Source: Streptomyces litmocidini
Lineage (GTDB): Bacteria > Actinomycetota > Actinomycetes > Streptomycetales > Streptomycetaceae
NCBI RefSeq assembly: GCF_014649755.1
Contig: NZ_BMTQ01000006.1
Location: forward strand, 310,001 to 374,000
Direction of reading: 5' to 3'
Length of the DNA stretch: 64,000 nt
The position numbers and the translations under genes were made by a program. Of the stretch, positions 12,503-20,949 are shown piece by piece. Each line of letters opens with the position of its first letter. The stretch's first letter is position 1. The notes below the pieces were generated by a model. That model had not been told where the DNA came from. It ran no database searches and was given only the letters and a program-made list of their open reading frames with translations.

Positions 12503-12546
12503 TACGAAGGGCCCGGCAGCGGACACCGTCCGCGCCGGGCCCTTCG
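12503..12546. terminator. Bidirectional terminator hairpin after serC
   Basis: A perfect 14-bp stem (12503-12516 with 12533-12546) built around GAAGGGCCCGGC encloses a 16-nt loop with a further GGAC/GTCC pairing. It lies between the convergent ends of serC and the propeller gene, directly against the latter's stop codon. It can fold in both transcripts. Confidence 0.8.
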
Positions 12547-13545
12547 TCATCCCTTCCGGAGCAGGCGCTTGATGCCGAGGACGAGGACCGTGGCGCCCGC
12601 GAGGACGAGGAAGCCGGTGGTGGCGCTCCCCTGGCCGTCCTCGCCCTGCGCCGTCGGGGACTTCGGCGCGTCCGGCGCGTGCGGGGACGACGGGCCCGGG
12701 GTGCCGTCCGACGGCCCGGCCGCCCCGTCCCGCTCGACCCGCACCACCCGGCTGCCCCGGCCCTCGGAGCCGAACATGAAGGCCGAGCCGTCCGGGGTGT
12801 ACGTCACCGACTCGGCCTGGCCCTGGAAGGGGGCCCCGACCGCCGTGCCCCCGTCGCCGAGGCGCCCGTCCTTCCAGGCGTACTCCTCGGCCGTGAAGTA
12901 GCCGCGCAGGACGAGCCGGCCGCCGTCCGGGGAGAAGGCGCCGTCCGTCACCCAGGGCACCTCGCCGACGCGCCGGAAGACGTTCGTGCCGGACGGGGAG
13001 AGCCGCTCGGGGCCCGCGTACAGGCCGCCGCCGTCCTCGTTCTTGCTCGCGATGTACACCCGGCCGGTCTTCGGATGGACCATCAGCGCCTCGGCGTTGC
13101 GGGCCCCGTCGGCGTACTTCACGACGTACTGCTTCGCCCGGACGGTCTGGTCCTTCAGGGTCTTCGGCTCGGGGAAGCGGTAGATCCAGACGTGGTCCCA
13201 GGATCCGTCGAGGTTGTCGCCGATGTCGCCGACGTAGATGTCGCCGTCCGGGCCGACGGAGATCGCCTCCATGTCGCGGGGGGTGCCGACGCCGGCCATG
13301 GTGAGGGTGGCGACGGTCTTTCCCGTACGGGAGTCGATGCCGTAGATCAGGGGCGCGTCCTGGTCGTTGTGCGTCCAGTAGATCCCGGGGTGGGCCCGGC
13401 TGGCGGCGAGGCCGCTGGACTCGGTGATCCGGGCGTCCTCGATCGTGAAGTCCCGGTCGGGTTCCTGCCCTTGGGCACGGGCATGGCCGGCCGGGAGCAG
13501 CGCGAGGGCGGCGGCCGCGCCGAGGGCGCACAGAGCAGATCGCAT
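12547..13545 (-). CDS. Secreted beta-propeller-like protein with C-terminal membrane anchor
   Basis: This 332-residue protein has a Sec signal peptide (about 1-24, ending ALLPAGHARA), a long domain of WD/NHL-like beta-propeller character (about 30-265), a Pro/Ser-rich spacer (about 270-305), a hydrophobic segment and the basic end IKRLLRKG. Propeller-type strands include GIYWTHND, DIYVGDIGDNLD and GRVYIASKNEDGGGLY. It is therefore probably displayed outside the membrane. No catalytic residue can be assigned. It is convergent with serC and divergent from an alpha/beta hydrolase. Confidence 0.75.
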   Translation of the reverse strand: MRSALCALGAAAALALLPAGHARAQGQEPDRDFTIEDARITESSGLAASRAHPGIYWTHNDQDAPLIYGIDSRTGKTVATLTMAGVGTPRDMEAISVGPDGDIYVGDIGDNLDGSWDHVWIYRFPEPKTLKDQTVRAKQYVVKYADGARNAEALMVHPKTGRVYIASKNEDGGGLYAGPERLSPSGTNVFRRVGEVPWVTDGAFSPDGGRLVLRGYFTAEEYAWKDGRLGDGGTAVGAPFQGQAESVTYTPDGSAFMFGSEGRGSRVVRVERDGAAGPSDGTPGPSSPHAPDAPKSPTAQGEDGQGSATTGFLVLAGATVLVLGIKRLLRKG

Positions 13546-13616
13546 GGGATCAAGCGTGCCACGACGGCACGGAAACCCGATTGACCCGTACCGGGGCCCC
13601 TGTCATGGTCGCGCCC

Positions 13617-14465
13617 ATGCCCACTTTCCCCGCCTCCGACGGCACCCTGCTCGCGTACCACGCGTCCGGTTCCGGCGCCCCGCTGGTCTGCCTGCCCGGC
13701 GGCCCCATGCAGGATTCCGCCTATCTGGACGATCTCGGCGGCCTCGACGCCCACCGCGCCCTGATCCGGCTCGACCTGCGCGGCACCGGCGCCTCGGCGG
13801 TGCCGGAGGACCCGGCCTCGTACCGCTGCGACCGGCAGGTCGAGGACGTCGAGGCGCTGCGCGCGCACCTCGGGCTCGACACGATCGACCTCCTCGGGCA
13901 CTCGGCGGGCGCGAACCTGGCCGCGCTGTACACGGCCCGGCACCCGGAGCGGGTGGCCCGGCTCGTCCTCCTCGCACCGGGCACGGCGGCGGTCGGGCTC
14001 GACACGAGCGGGGAGGAGCGGCTCGCGGCGGCGCGGCGGCCGTGGCGCGAGGCGGAGCCGTGGTTCGCGGAGGCGTACGCGGCCCTGGAGGAGCTGGCTG
14101 CGGGGCGGGGCTCGGCGGAGACCTTCAAGGCGGTCGCGCCGTTCTTCCACGGGACCTGGGACGAGGCGGCGCGGGAGCGGAACGCGACCATGGTGCGGCA
14201 GCGGAACGGGGAGGCCGCGGGGGTCTACGCGAGCGAGGGCGCCTTCGCACCGGAGGCCACGCGCGCGGCGTTCGCGGAGTTCGACCGGCCGGTGCTCGTC
14301 GTCGCCGGGGAGGGCGACGCGAACACGCCGGTGCCGACGGCCGCCGCGTACGCGGCGCTGTTCCCGAAGGCGGAGATCGCGGTCCTGGCGGGGGCGGGGC
14401 ACTTTCCGTGGCACGACGACGCGGGGTGGACGGCGGCGACGGTGGGCACCTTCCTGAAGCGCTGA
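13617..14465 (+). CDS. Alpha/beta hydrolase
   Basis: This 282-residue alpha/beta hydrolase resembles proline iminopeptidase and related esterases. The oxyanion region is CLPGGPM, the nucleophile elbow is GHSAG (near residue 98), the acid is in VVAGEGDANTP and the histidine in GAGHFPWHDD. A helical cap lies between, around the Trp-rich WREAEPWF. The substrate cannot be predicted. I chose the ATG that begins PTFPASDG; an ATG four codons upstream is equally possible. It is followed by an SGNH hydrolase 60 bp downstream. Confidence 0.88.
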   Translation: MPTFPASDGTLLAYHASGSGAPLVCLPGGPMQDSAYLDDLGGLDAHRALIRLDLRGTGASAVPEDPASYRCDRQVEDVEALRAHLGLDTIDLLGHSAGANLAALYTARHPERVARLVLLAPGTAAVGLDTSGEERLAAARRPWREAEPWFAEAYAALEELAAGRGSAETFKAVAPFFHGTWDEAARERNATMVRQRNGEAAGVYASEGAFAPEATRAAFAEFDRPVLVVAGEGDANTPVPTAAAYAALFPKAEIAVLAGAGHFPWHDDAGWTAATVGTFLKR

Positions 14466-14525
14466 AGGACGCCCGTGTCCCGGATCACGTCGCAGGCCCG
14501 GGACGCGGTCCGCGATGATGTGACC

Positions 14526-15206
14526 ATGCGTTTTCTGTTCGTCGGCGACAGCATGACCATCGGACGCGCCGGCGACTGGACCTGGCGGTACCGCATGTGG
14601 GAGCACCTGGAGGCGACGCTCCCCGGCGGGTACGAGATCGTCGGCCCGCGCTCCGGCCTGTACGACCCCGCCGCCGACGCGCCGTCGTCGGCGGCGTACC
14701 CCGATCCCGCGTTCCCCGCCGACGCCCGGCGTCATCTGGCGGGCTGGGGCGAGGGCTGGCTGCACATGGCGCCCGTGATCGGCGGGACGGTGGCGGCCAC
14801 GGGGGCGGACGTGCTGCTGATCTCCCTGGGCCTGATCGACCTGGGCTTCTACACGAACAGCGACCAGACGGAGGAGAACGTCCGGGCGTTCGTGGCGGCG
14901 GCGCGGGCCGCGAACCCGCGCGTCCGGGCCGTCCTCCTGCCGGTCATCCCCAACGTCCGCGCCGGGTACGACGCGCCGTTCGCCGCCGAGTGCGCCCGTT
15001 TCAACGAGCTCCTCGCGAAGGCGGTCGCCGACCTGGACACGGCGGCCTCGCCGCTTCTGCTCGCGACGGTTCCGGAGTCGTACGACCTCGGAGCCGACAC
15101 GTACGACGGCACCCACCCGGGTCCGAGCGGCGAGCGCAAGCTGGCGGCCGCCTTCGCCGATGCGATGCACCAGGCGTGGGGCCTGGGCGGCCCGTACGTC
15201 CCCTGA
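14526..15206 (+). CDS. SGNH/GDSL-family hydrolase
   Basis: This 226-residue SGNH hydrolase has the block I serine in FVGDSMTIG at the N terminus and the C-terminal catalytic pair in YDGTHPG. No signal peptide is present, so it appears cytoplasmic. Family members deacylate or hydrolyse esters of lipids, sugars or peptidoglycan. Here the substrate is unknown. The start ATG at 14526 sits at the conserved beta strand; the 17 extra upstream codons of the open frame have no family similarity. It is on the same strand as the alpha/beta hydrolase and convergent with the AhpD-like gene. Confidence 0.87.
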   Translation: MRFLFVGDSMTIGRAGDWTWRYRMWEHLEATLPGGYEIVGPRSGLYDPAADAPSSAAYPDPAFPADARRHLAGWGEGWLHMAPVIGGTVAATGADVLLISLGLIDLGFYTNSDQTEENVRAFVAAARAANPRVRAVLLPVIPNVRAGYDAPFAAECARFNELLAKAVADLDTAASPLLLATVPESYDLGADTYDGTHPGPSGERKLAAAFADAMHQAWGLGGPYVP

Positions 15207-15209
15207 CGG

Positions 15210-15632
15210 TCAGGCGGCGCGGACCAGGCGGTTCGCGAAGGTCGACACCGTGTACGCGCCGATGCCGAGGACGACCTCCAGGGCGTTGCGGCGGGTGTGG
15301 CCGGCCTCCTCGAAGGCGGCGAGGTCCTCGTCGCTCACCGCGCCGGAGGAGGCGAGGACCCGGAGGGTGAACGTCCGGACGGCGGCGAGGCGTTCGGCGT
15401 CGGGGGCCGGTCCGAGGGCGGCCATCTTGGCCTCGTGCATGTCGACGCAGAGGTGGCACTGGTTGCGTTCGGCGACGGTCAGGATCACCGTCTCGCGGGA
15501 GTGCGGGTCGAGGGTGGTGGACTCGAAGGCCGCGCTGAGCTTGAGGAAGCCGTCGAGGGTCTCCGGGGAGGTCTCCTTGAGGAGGGCGACGGCGGTGGCG
15601 GTGCGGGCGGACATGTCGAGCGGTGCGGACAA
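15210..15632 (-). CDS. AhpD/carboxymuconolactone-decarboxylase-family protein
   Basis: This 140-residue all-helical protein carries the AhpD-type redox motif CHLCVDMHEAK (CxxC followed by His) near residues 58-68, so it probably has alkylhydroperoxidase-like or thiol-disulfide activity. Size matches single-domain CMD proteins. A second in-frame ATG six codons in is an alternative start. It is divergent from a MarR regulator whose operator region carries nested palindromes. The likely scheme is MarR repression relieved by oxidative or electrophilic stress. Only 3 bp separate its stop from the convergent SGNH hydrolase gene. Confidence 0.87.
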   Translation of the reverse strand: MSAPLDMSARTATAVALLKETSPETLDGFLKLSAAFESTTLDPHSRETVILTVAERNQCHLCVDMHEAKMAALGPAPDAERLAAVRTFTLRVLASSGAVSDEDLAAFEEAGHTRRNALEVVLGIGAYTVSTFANRLVRAA

Positions 15633-15655
15633 GGCGGTTCCCCCTGACTAGAATG

Positions 15656-15703
15656 GACAACATGGTTGACCATGTCGCTGGAGAAAACGTAAACCAGGTT
15701 GTC
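15656..15703. promoter_or_regulatory. Nested MarR-type operators and promoter between ahpD-like and marR genes
   Basis: ACATGGT-TG-ACCATGT (15660-15675) is a perfect 7-2-7 dyad. A wider pair, GACAACATGGTT (15656-15667) and AACCAGGTTGTC (15692-15703), matches in 11 of 12 inverted positions. A plausible promoter towards marR is TTGACC (15666-15671), 18 bp, TAAACC (15690-15695), so the dyads cover the -35 and -10 elements. This fits autoregulation and control of the divergent AhpD gene. Confidence 0.6.
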
Positions 15704-15718
15704 GATAAGGGCAAGGAG

Positions 15719-16195
15719 GTGCCCCCGCACGACACCCCCGGGTACGAGCTGCCCCTGCTCCTCTTCGGCGGCTTCCGCACCCTCATCGACCGGCTGCACG
15801 CCCGCCTCGCCGAGGAGGGCCACCCCGACATGCGCCCCGCCCACGGCTTCGCCATGCAGGCCATCGGGGTCCACGGCGGCACCGCCAGCGACATCGGACG
15901 GCGCCTCGGCGTCTCCAAGCAGGCCGCCGGCAAGACCGTCGACCGCCTGCTCGCCGCCGGCTACGCGGAGCGCGCCGACGACCCCGCCGACGCGCGCCGC
16001 AAGCTCGTCCGGCTCACCCCGCGCGGGTACGACGCCCTCGCCCGCTCCGCCGCGATCTTCGACGACCTGCGGGCGGAGTGGATCGCCGTCCTCGGCGGAG
16101 ACCGCGTCCGGGACGTGGAGGCGGCCCTGCGGAACGTCGTCCCCGCCGAGACGGCGTTCCGCCTGGACGCCACGAGCTGGCTGGGAACCCCCTAG
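15719..16195 (+). CDS. MarR-family transcriptional regulator
   Basis: This is a winged-helix MarR regulator: the recognition region is ASDIGRRLGVSKQAAGKTVDRLLAAGYAERADDPADARRKLVRLT, and the dimerisation helices flank it. I chose the GTG at 15719 (158 residues) because AAGGG lies 7 nt upstream and the operator and promoter elements end before it. In-frame ATGs at 15653 and 15662 lie inside the palindromes and lack ribosome-binding sites. It is divergent from the AhpD-like gene, the probable target. Behind the stop are short CCCTCAGGAAC repeats and a hairpin. Confidence 0.85.
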   Translation: MPPHDTPGYELPLLLFGGFRTLIDRLHARLAEEGHPDMRPAHGFAMQAIGVHGGTASDIGRRLGVSKQAAGKTVDRLLAAGYAERADDPADARRKLVRLTPRGYDALARSAAIFDDLRAEWIAVLGGDRVRDVEAALRNVVPAETAFRLDATSWLGTP

Positions 16196-16234
16196 GAACC
16201 GGGACCCTCAGGAACCAGGCCCTCAGGAACGGGG

Positions 16235-16249
16235 CCCCTCGGCGAGGGG
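16235..16249. terminator. Small GC hairpin between convergent marR and aldo/keto reductase genes
   Basis: CCCCTC-GGC-GAGGGG forms a 6-bp stem with a 3-nt loop in the 89-bp convergent gap. The gap also contains two copies of CCCTCAGGAAC (16205-16215 and 16220-16230). It is a weak but plausible bidirectional terminator. Confidence 0.4.
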
Positions 16250-16284
16250 TGCTCCCTCGGGAACGGGTGGCCCCCCGGGAACGG

Positions 16285-17274
16285 TCACCAGGCGAAGGCC
16301 TCCGGGGACGGCCCCGGCCCGGGGAAGATCTCGTCGAGCCCGGCCAGCACCTCCTCGCTCAGCTCCAGCTCCAGAGCGCGCAGCGCGCCCGCCAGCTGCT
16401 CCGGGGTGCGGGGACCGACGATCGGGCCGGTCACGCCGGGCCGGGTCAGCAGCCACGCCAGGGCCGCCTCACCGGGCTGCAGGCCGTGCTTGTCGAGCAG
16501 GTCCTCGTACGCCTGGAGCTTCGCCCGCTTCTCCGGGTCGGCCAGCGTGGCCGCCGCGCGCCCCTCCGTGCGCCGCTTGCCCTCGGTCTCCTTCCTCAGG
16601 ACCCCGCCGAGCAGACCGCCGTGCAGCGGCGACCAGGGGATGACCCCGAGGCCGTACTCCTGCGCGGCCGGGATCACCTCCATCTCGGCGCGCCGCTCGA
16701 AGAGGTTGTAGAGGCACTGCTCGCTGACGAGCCCGACCGAGCCCCGCCGGGCGGCCACCTCGTTGGCCTGGGCGATCTTGTACCCGGGGAAGTTCGAGGA
16801 GCCGGCGTACAGCACCTTCCCCTGCTGGATCAGCACGTCGACGGCCTGCCAGATCTCCTCGAAGGGAGTGGCCCGGTCGACGTGGTGGAACTGGTACACG
16901 TCGATGTGGTCCGTCCCCAGCCGCTTCAGGCTGGCCTCCACGGCCCGCCGGATGTTGAGCGCCGAGAGCTTGTCGTGATTGGGCCAGGCCTCGCCGTCGG
17001 GGCCCATGTTCCCGTAGACCTTGGTGGCGAGGACCGTACGGTCGCGGCGGCCGTCGCCCTTGGCGAACCAGGAGCCGATGATCGACTCCGTCCGCCCCTT
17101 GTTCTCCGCCCACCCGTAGACGTTCGCGGTGTCGAAGAAGTTGAGCCCCGCGTCGAGGGCGGTGTCCATGATGGCGTGACTGGTGGCTTCGTCCGTCTGC
17201 GGTCCGAAGTTCATCGTCCCGAGGACGAGTCGGCTGACCTTGAGTCCGGTGCGTCCGAGCTGCGTGTACTCCAT
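16285..17274 (-). CDS. Aldo/keto reductase
   Basis: This 329-residue NADPH-dependent AKR, resembling the potassium-channel beta/YhdN subgroup, has the tetrad D48, Y53 (FFDTANVYG), K85 (LATKVYG) and the His in YQFHHVD. The cofactor-binding end includes GPIVGPRTPEQL. It reduces a carbonyl to an alcohol; the physiological substrate is unknown. The ATG at 17274 begins the canonical MEYTQLGRTGLKVSRL. A 22-bp perfect palindrome lies 15 bp upstream, so expression is probably regulated separately from thpR and the small peptide gene. Confidence 0.93.
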   Translation of the reverse strand: MEYTQLGRTGLKVSRLVLGTMNFGPQTDEATSHAIMDTALDAGLNFFDTANVYGWAENKGRTESIIGSWFAKGDGRRDRTVLATKVYGNMGPDGEAWPNHDKLSALNIRRAVEASLKRLGTDHIDVYQFHHVDRATPFEEIWQAVDVLIQQGKVLYAGSSNFPGYKIAQANEVAARRGSVGLVSEQCLYNLFERRAEMEVIPAAQEYGLGVIPWSPLHGGLLGGVLRKETEGKRRTEGRAAATLADPEKRAKLQAYEDLLDKHGLQPGEAALAWLLTRPGVTGPIVGPRTPEQLAGALRALELELSEEVLAGLDEIFPGPGPSPEAFAW

Positions 17275-17289
17275 GGTCGTCAAGCCAAC

Positions 17290-17311
17290 TGCTTCGAGCG
17301 CGCTCGAAGCA
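17290..17311 (-). promoter_or_regulatory. 22-bp perfect palindrome upstream of the aldo/keto reductase
   Basis: The palindrome has the arm TGCTTCGAGCG followed at once by its reverse complement, with no spacer. It starts 15 bp upstream of the reductase ATG, so it would overlap the promoter or the 5' leader. Perfect dyads of this length are typical of TetR- or MerR-type operators. No regulator gene lies next to it. Confidence 0.6.
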
Positions 17312-17351
17312 AGGCCCTTCCCACGGCGTGGCAGGGATCGACGGCGAGGGG

Positions 17352-17441
17352 CTACCGGCCGACCAGCGACGACACCGCGATGATCGCGAACATCAGGACG
17401 AGGGCGCCGGCCATGATCAGGTTTCGAGTCTTCGGATCCAC
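17352..17441 (-). CDS. 29-residue single-pass membrane peptide
   Basis: Too short for usual ORF filters. GTG at 17441 opens a 29-codon frame: a charged start (VDPKTRN), one hydrophobic span (LIMAGALVLMFAIIAVSSLVG) and a terminal Arg. Third positions are nearly all G or C, which fits real coding. It follows the thpR stop codon by 9 bp on the same strand, so it is probably co-transcribed. Small one-pass peptides like this often modulate a membrane partner; no function can be assigned. It would orient with the charged N terminus in the cytoplasm. Confidence 0.6.
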   Translation of the reverse strand: MDPKTRNLIMAGALVLMFAIIAVSSLVGR

Positions 17442-17450
17442 CCGTCGAGG

Positions 17451-18038
17451 TTAACCCGCGCCCTCCCCGTCCCCGGCCAGGGGCCAGCGCTCCACCGTCT
17501 CGTACCGGGGCTGATCCCCCGGCACTCCGCTCACCGGCAGGTTCGACCGGACCAGGACCAGCTCGCCGACCTGCCAGCGGCCGCCCTCGAACCCGGCGAG
17601 CTCGTCGAGGAAGGGGCGCAGGCCCGCCGCCCCGCCCCCACGGGCCCGGGCGACCGTCAGATGGGCCTGGTAGCGGCGGTGCTCCTCCATCGGGACGCCG
17701 GAGCGGCGGGCGGCCGCGTCGGCGCGCTCGGCGAGCAGCCGCAGCTCGTCCAGGTCCCCGGCGGCACCGGCCCACAGCGTCCGCCGGCCGAAGTGCCCGC
17801 CGCCGTGGAGCCGCAACGGGAACGCCGGCGTCCGGTACGCGGCCCGCCCGAGCCGCGCCCGCAGCTCGGGCAGCAGCCCCTCGTCGACCTCCCCCATGAA
17901 GGCCAGGGTGAAGTGCCACCCCGGCCGCGAGGTCCAGCGAAGCCCGTCCGCACCGGGCAGCCGGCGCAGCCGGTCGACGACGCGACCGAGCTCGTCCAGC
18001 CGCGCCGGCGGCGGCACGACGGCGGCGAAAAGCCTCAT
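17451..18038 (-). CDS. thpR: RNA 2',3'-cyclic phosphodiesterase (2H/LigT family)
   Basis: This 195-residue 2H phosphoesterase opens 2',3'-cyclic phosphates on RNA and may also ligate tRNA halves, as LigT/ThpR does. Both catalytic HxT motifs are present: HFTLAF at H42 and HLTVAR near residue 127, in the usual symmetric two-lobe layout. MRLFAAVVPP is the typical N terminus. The 29-residue membrane peptide gene follows by 9 bp. The start lies 38 bp beyond the stop of the large secreted FG-GAP gene, so read-through from it is possible. Confidence 0.9.
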   Translation of the reverse strand: MRLFAAVVPPPARLDELGRVVDRLRRLPGADGLRWTSRPGWHFTLAFMGEVDEGLLPELRARLGRAAYRTPAFPLRLHGGGHFGRRTLWAGAAGDLDELRLLAERADAAARRSGVPMEEHRRYQAHLTVARARGGGAAGLRPFLDELAGFEGGRWQVGELVLVRSNLPVSGVPGDQPRYETVERWPLAGDGEGAG

Positions 18039-18076
18039 GGGAGAAGTCTGGCAGGGGACGGGGCCGGACGACCGGA

Positions 18077-20338
18077 TCAGGAGACCTGGTCGTACGGCCC
18101 CCCGGCCCAGCTGTTCCCCGTACCCGCCCCGGTCGACGTCCGGGCCTTGAACGGAACCTTCCAGTCACCCGTACCGGCGTAGAAGTACGCGGCACCCGCC
18201 GCCGTCCGGGCGTACAGGTCCGGACGGCCGTCCTTGTTCCCGTCACCGATCCCGACCACGTCCGCGTACACGTTCCAGCCGCCGCCGATCCTCGTGCGCG
18301 GCGCGAACGTGCCGTCGCCCTTGCCCAGGTACAGCCACAGCACGCCGTCCCCGTCACGGGCGACGAGGTCACCGGTCGGGTTGCCGCCGATCTGGCCGGT
18401 GGCGGTGAGCTGGTTGTGGATCCCCCAGCCGTGCCCGGTCTTCTTCCTCGGCGCGAAGGGCGCGGCGGTGTCCCCCGTGCCCTTGTACAGGTACAGGTCG
18501 CCGGCCCTGTCGACGGCGACGAGGTCCGCCCTCCCGTCGCCCGTCAGGTCGCTGCCGCCGGTGAGCTGCGTGTACGTGTTCCAGCCGCCGCCGATGCGCA
18601 CCCGGGACTCGTAGCCGGTGCGGGTGTTGCTGCCGGTGCCGCGGTGGAGCCAGAGGACCCCGTCCCGGTCGCGGGCGACGAGGTCGGCGGCGTTCGAACC
18701 GGCGAGGTCGCCGACGGACTCGACCCGGTCGTAGACGTTCCAGCCGCGCAGACCGGAGCTGTGGTTCGGCGGGGCGACGAGCCGTCCCGTGGCGTCGTCC
18801 CAGCGCGTGCCGATCTGGTCGAGGTAGCCGTTCCTGTCCCGCGCGACCAGGTCCGGAGCCCCGTTGTCGTCGAAGTCGTGCGCCCCGGGGGAGCGGGTGA
18901 CGGTGAGGGTGCCGGAGGTGGTGACCGACGGCATCCCGTTCCACGGCGTGGCGGTCACCGTCCAGTCGTACGCGCCGTTGGGGGCGGACTTCGGCCTCAG
19001 GGTGAAGGCGTCCGTCACCTCGCCGGTCCAGTCGAACCCGAGGGATCCGTCCGGGTACGCCCCGGAGCCGGACGCCGGCCGGACGGTCGTGCGGAACTTC
19101 TCCTCCGTCGCCCTGCTCCGCAGCTCGACGGTGAGGTCCGCCCTCGCCGTGGAGAACTTCCAGGACAGGCGGGCCCTGGCGACGCCGTCCAAGTCGACGG
19201 CGGCCGGGGCGCCCCCGACGTACGACAGGGGGGCGGCCCCGTCGTTCGGCTCGCCGGTGGAGGCGATCAGCTCGGCCGCGGGCCTGCCGTCCGCGCCGAC
19301 CGCGACCCGGTAGACGCCCGCGCCGTGGGCGGCGGTGGTGCCGAGGACGAGCAGGGTGCCGTCGGGGCCGTCGACGGCGTGCGTCGCGTGGTCGAGGAGC
19401 CGGACCGTCGACCCGTCCTCCAGGGAGCGGGCCGAGAACGCGTGCCACGGCGTCGCGTTCCCGGTGGTGGCGCCCCACAGGAACCAGTCGCCCAGCAGCC
19501 CGCCGGTGATGTCCGGCGAGTCGTCGGGGCCGAGCGGGGTCCGCGCGACCTCGCTCCGTCCCCGTACGGCCGTGGCGAGAACCAGCTCGCCGCCGGTGCG
19601 CTCCGTCCACGCCACGCGGGTCGACGAGAGGAAGGAGGCCCTCGGCCGGCCGGTGTCCGGGGACATCGGGTAGCGGCCGGTCTCCCGCCCGTCGGCCAGG
19701 TCGACGACCACGTACTCGTCGTAGTTCATCGCGACCGCCGCGCCGGGCAGGGCGCCGGGCATCCACACGGGCTCCCTGTACCCGTCGCCCACCGTGCGGA
19801 CGGTCGGCTTCCCGCCGGTGACGTCGACCAGCTTCAGCGTCTGCCGGCCGCTCACCAGGAGCGTCGGGCCGACGACGCCGGAGAGGGACCCGTGGGTCTC
19901 CTGGCTCGCCGCCAGGTCGAGGGTGACGGGCGCGGCGCCGGTCGCCATGTCGTACATCCGCACGGTCGAGGTGTGGATCTCCTCGGCCCCCGCCTCGTCC
20001 ACCGCGCGCGCGACCACGACGACGTCCGATCCGGGTCCGGAGCCGAGGACGTACTCGCCCTCGCTCTTCTCGACGGCCTTCGACACCCCGTCGGCGTACC
20101 GGGTCCAGCGCGCCCGGCCGTCGGCGTCCTCCGACAGGAAGCCCGTCCTCCCGGCGCCGAGCAGCTTGCCCCCCGCCGCCAGGAACGGCACCCGGATCGA
20201 CGCGGTGGCGGCCTCGGCGGCCGGGGCCACCGCCGCGGGGGCGGCCGTGGCCGTCGGCGCGACGAACGGCGTCACGGCGGCCACCGCCAGGACGATTCCC
20301 ACCGACATGGAGACACGGCGTGACAAAGCAGTACGCAA
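18077..20338 (-). CDS. Secreted FG-GAP/VCBS-repeat protein
   Basis: This protein of about 753 residues has a Sec signal peptide (Arg-rich start, hydrophobic core, ATAAPA cleavage region), a large propeller-like region (about 50-420), an Ig-like or Big domain (about 400-490) and C-terminal FG-GAP/VCBS repeats. At least five repeats carry the acidic calcium-type loop DxxxDGxxDL and the phrase RIGGGWNxY. Such proteins bind surfaces, glycans or metals outside the cell. The TTG at 20338 follows a GGGGGG ribosome-binding site. A TTG at 20353 or an ATG at 20308 are alternatives. There is no catalytic domain in view. Confidence 0.82.
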   Translation of the reverse strand: MRTALSRRVSMSVGIVLAVAAVTPFVAPTATAAPAAVAPAAEAATASIRVPFLAAGGKLLGAGRTGFLSEDADGRARWTRYADGVSKAVEKSEGEYVLGSGPGSDVVVVARAVDEAGAEEIHTSTVRMYDMATGAAPVTLDLAASQETHGSLSGVVGPTLLVSGRQTLKLVDVTGGKPTVRTVGDGYREPVWMPGALPGAAVAMNYDEYVVVDLADGRETGRYPMSPDTGRPRASFLSSTRVAWTERTGGELVLATAVRGRSEVARTPLGPDDSPDITGGLLGDWFLWGATTGNATPWHAFSARSLEDGSTVRLLDHATHAVDGPDGTLLVLGTTAAHGAGVYRVAVGADGRPAAELIASTGEPNDGAAPLSYVGGAPAAVDLDGVARARLSWKFSTARADLTVELRSRATEEKFRTTVRPASGSGAYPDGSLGFDWTGEVTDAFTLRPKSAPNGAYDWTVTATPWNGMPSVTTSGTLTVTRSPGAHDFDDNGAPDLVARDRNGYLDQIGTRWDDATGRLVAPPNHSSGLRGWNVYDRVESVGDLAGSNAADLVARDRDGVLWLHRGTGSNTRTGYESRVRIGGGWNTYTQLTGGSDLTGDGRADLVAVDRAGDLYLYKGTGDTAAPFAPRKKTGHGWGIHNQLTATGQIGGNPTGDLVARDGDGVLWLYLGKGDGTFAPRTRIGGGWNVYADVVGIGDGNKDGRPDLYARTAAGAAYFYAGTGDWKVPFKARTSTGAGTGNSWAGGPYDQVS

Positions 20339-20418
20339 GGCAATTCCCCCCAACCCTGTGGATACGCCCCTTACGACACCCCGCTCCGCCGAAAGGTTGT
20401 ACGGCTAGCCTCTCCGGA

Positions 20419-20919
20419 ATGAAGATCCGGAAGGGCGGGGCGGAGGACCTCCCCGCGATGCTCGCGATACTCGACAGCGCCGTGGTCTGGCTCAACGGCA
20501 AGGGGATCACCGCCCAGTGGGGCACGGAGCCGTTCTCCACCCGCCCCAGGGTGGTGGAACAGGTCGCGCGGACGATGTCCGAGGGCGACCCGTGGATCGT
20601 GGAGGTCGACGGCGTCCCGGCGGGCACGATGACGCTGACGCCGCACCCCGGCCAGTACGTCGAACCGGCCGACGAGCCGGAGGTGTACGTGCGCTTCCTG
20701 GCGACGGACGCGGACTTCCACGGCCACGGGGTGGGAGCGGCGCTCCTGGCTCACGCCGAGGCCGAGACCCGGCGCCGAGGGGTGGAGCTCCTCCGCGTGG
20801 ACTGCTTCGCGGGCGGCGGGGGCCGCCTCGTCGAGTACTACGAACGACAGGGCTTCACCCGCACCACCGCGTTCGAGGTCGGCGACTGGCCGGGCCAGGT
20901 CCTGGAACGGCGGTTCTGA
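20419..20919 (+). CDS. GNAT-family N-acetyltransferase
   Basis: This 166-residue acetyltransferase transfers an acetyl group from acetyl-CoA to an amine on an unknown acceptor. The conserved acetyl-CoA segment reads VRFLATDADFHGHGVGAALLAHAEAE (about 90-118), and the C-terminal YYERQGFTRT is characteristic. The ATG at 20419 begins at MKIRKGG, the usual first strand. It is divergent from the secreted FG-GAP gene, with an 80-bp gap that must hold both promoters, and convergent with the MFS gene. Confidence 0.9.
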   Translation: MKIRKGGAEDLPAMLAILDSAVVWLNGKGITAQWGTEPFSTRPRVVEQVARTMSEGDPWIVEVDGVPAGTMTLTPHPGQYVEPADEPEVYVRFLATDADFHGHGVGAALLAHAEAETRRRGVELLRVDCFAGGGGRLVEYYERQGFTRTTAFEVGDWPGQVLERRF

Positions 20920-20949
20920 CGACGACGGCGGGAGGGCCGGGGGCGGCCG

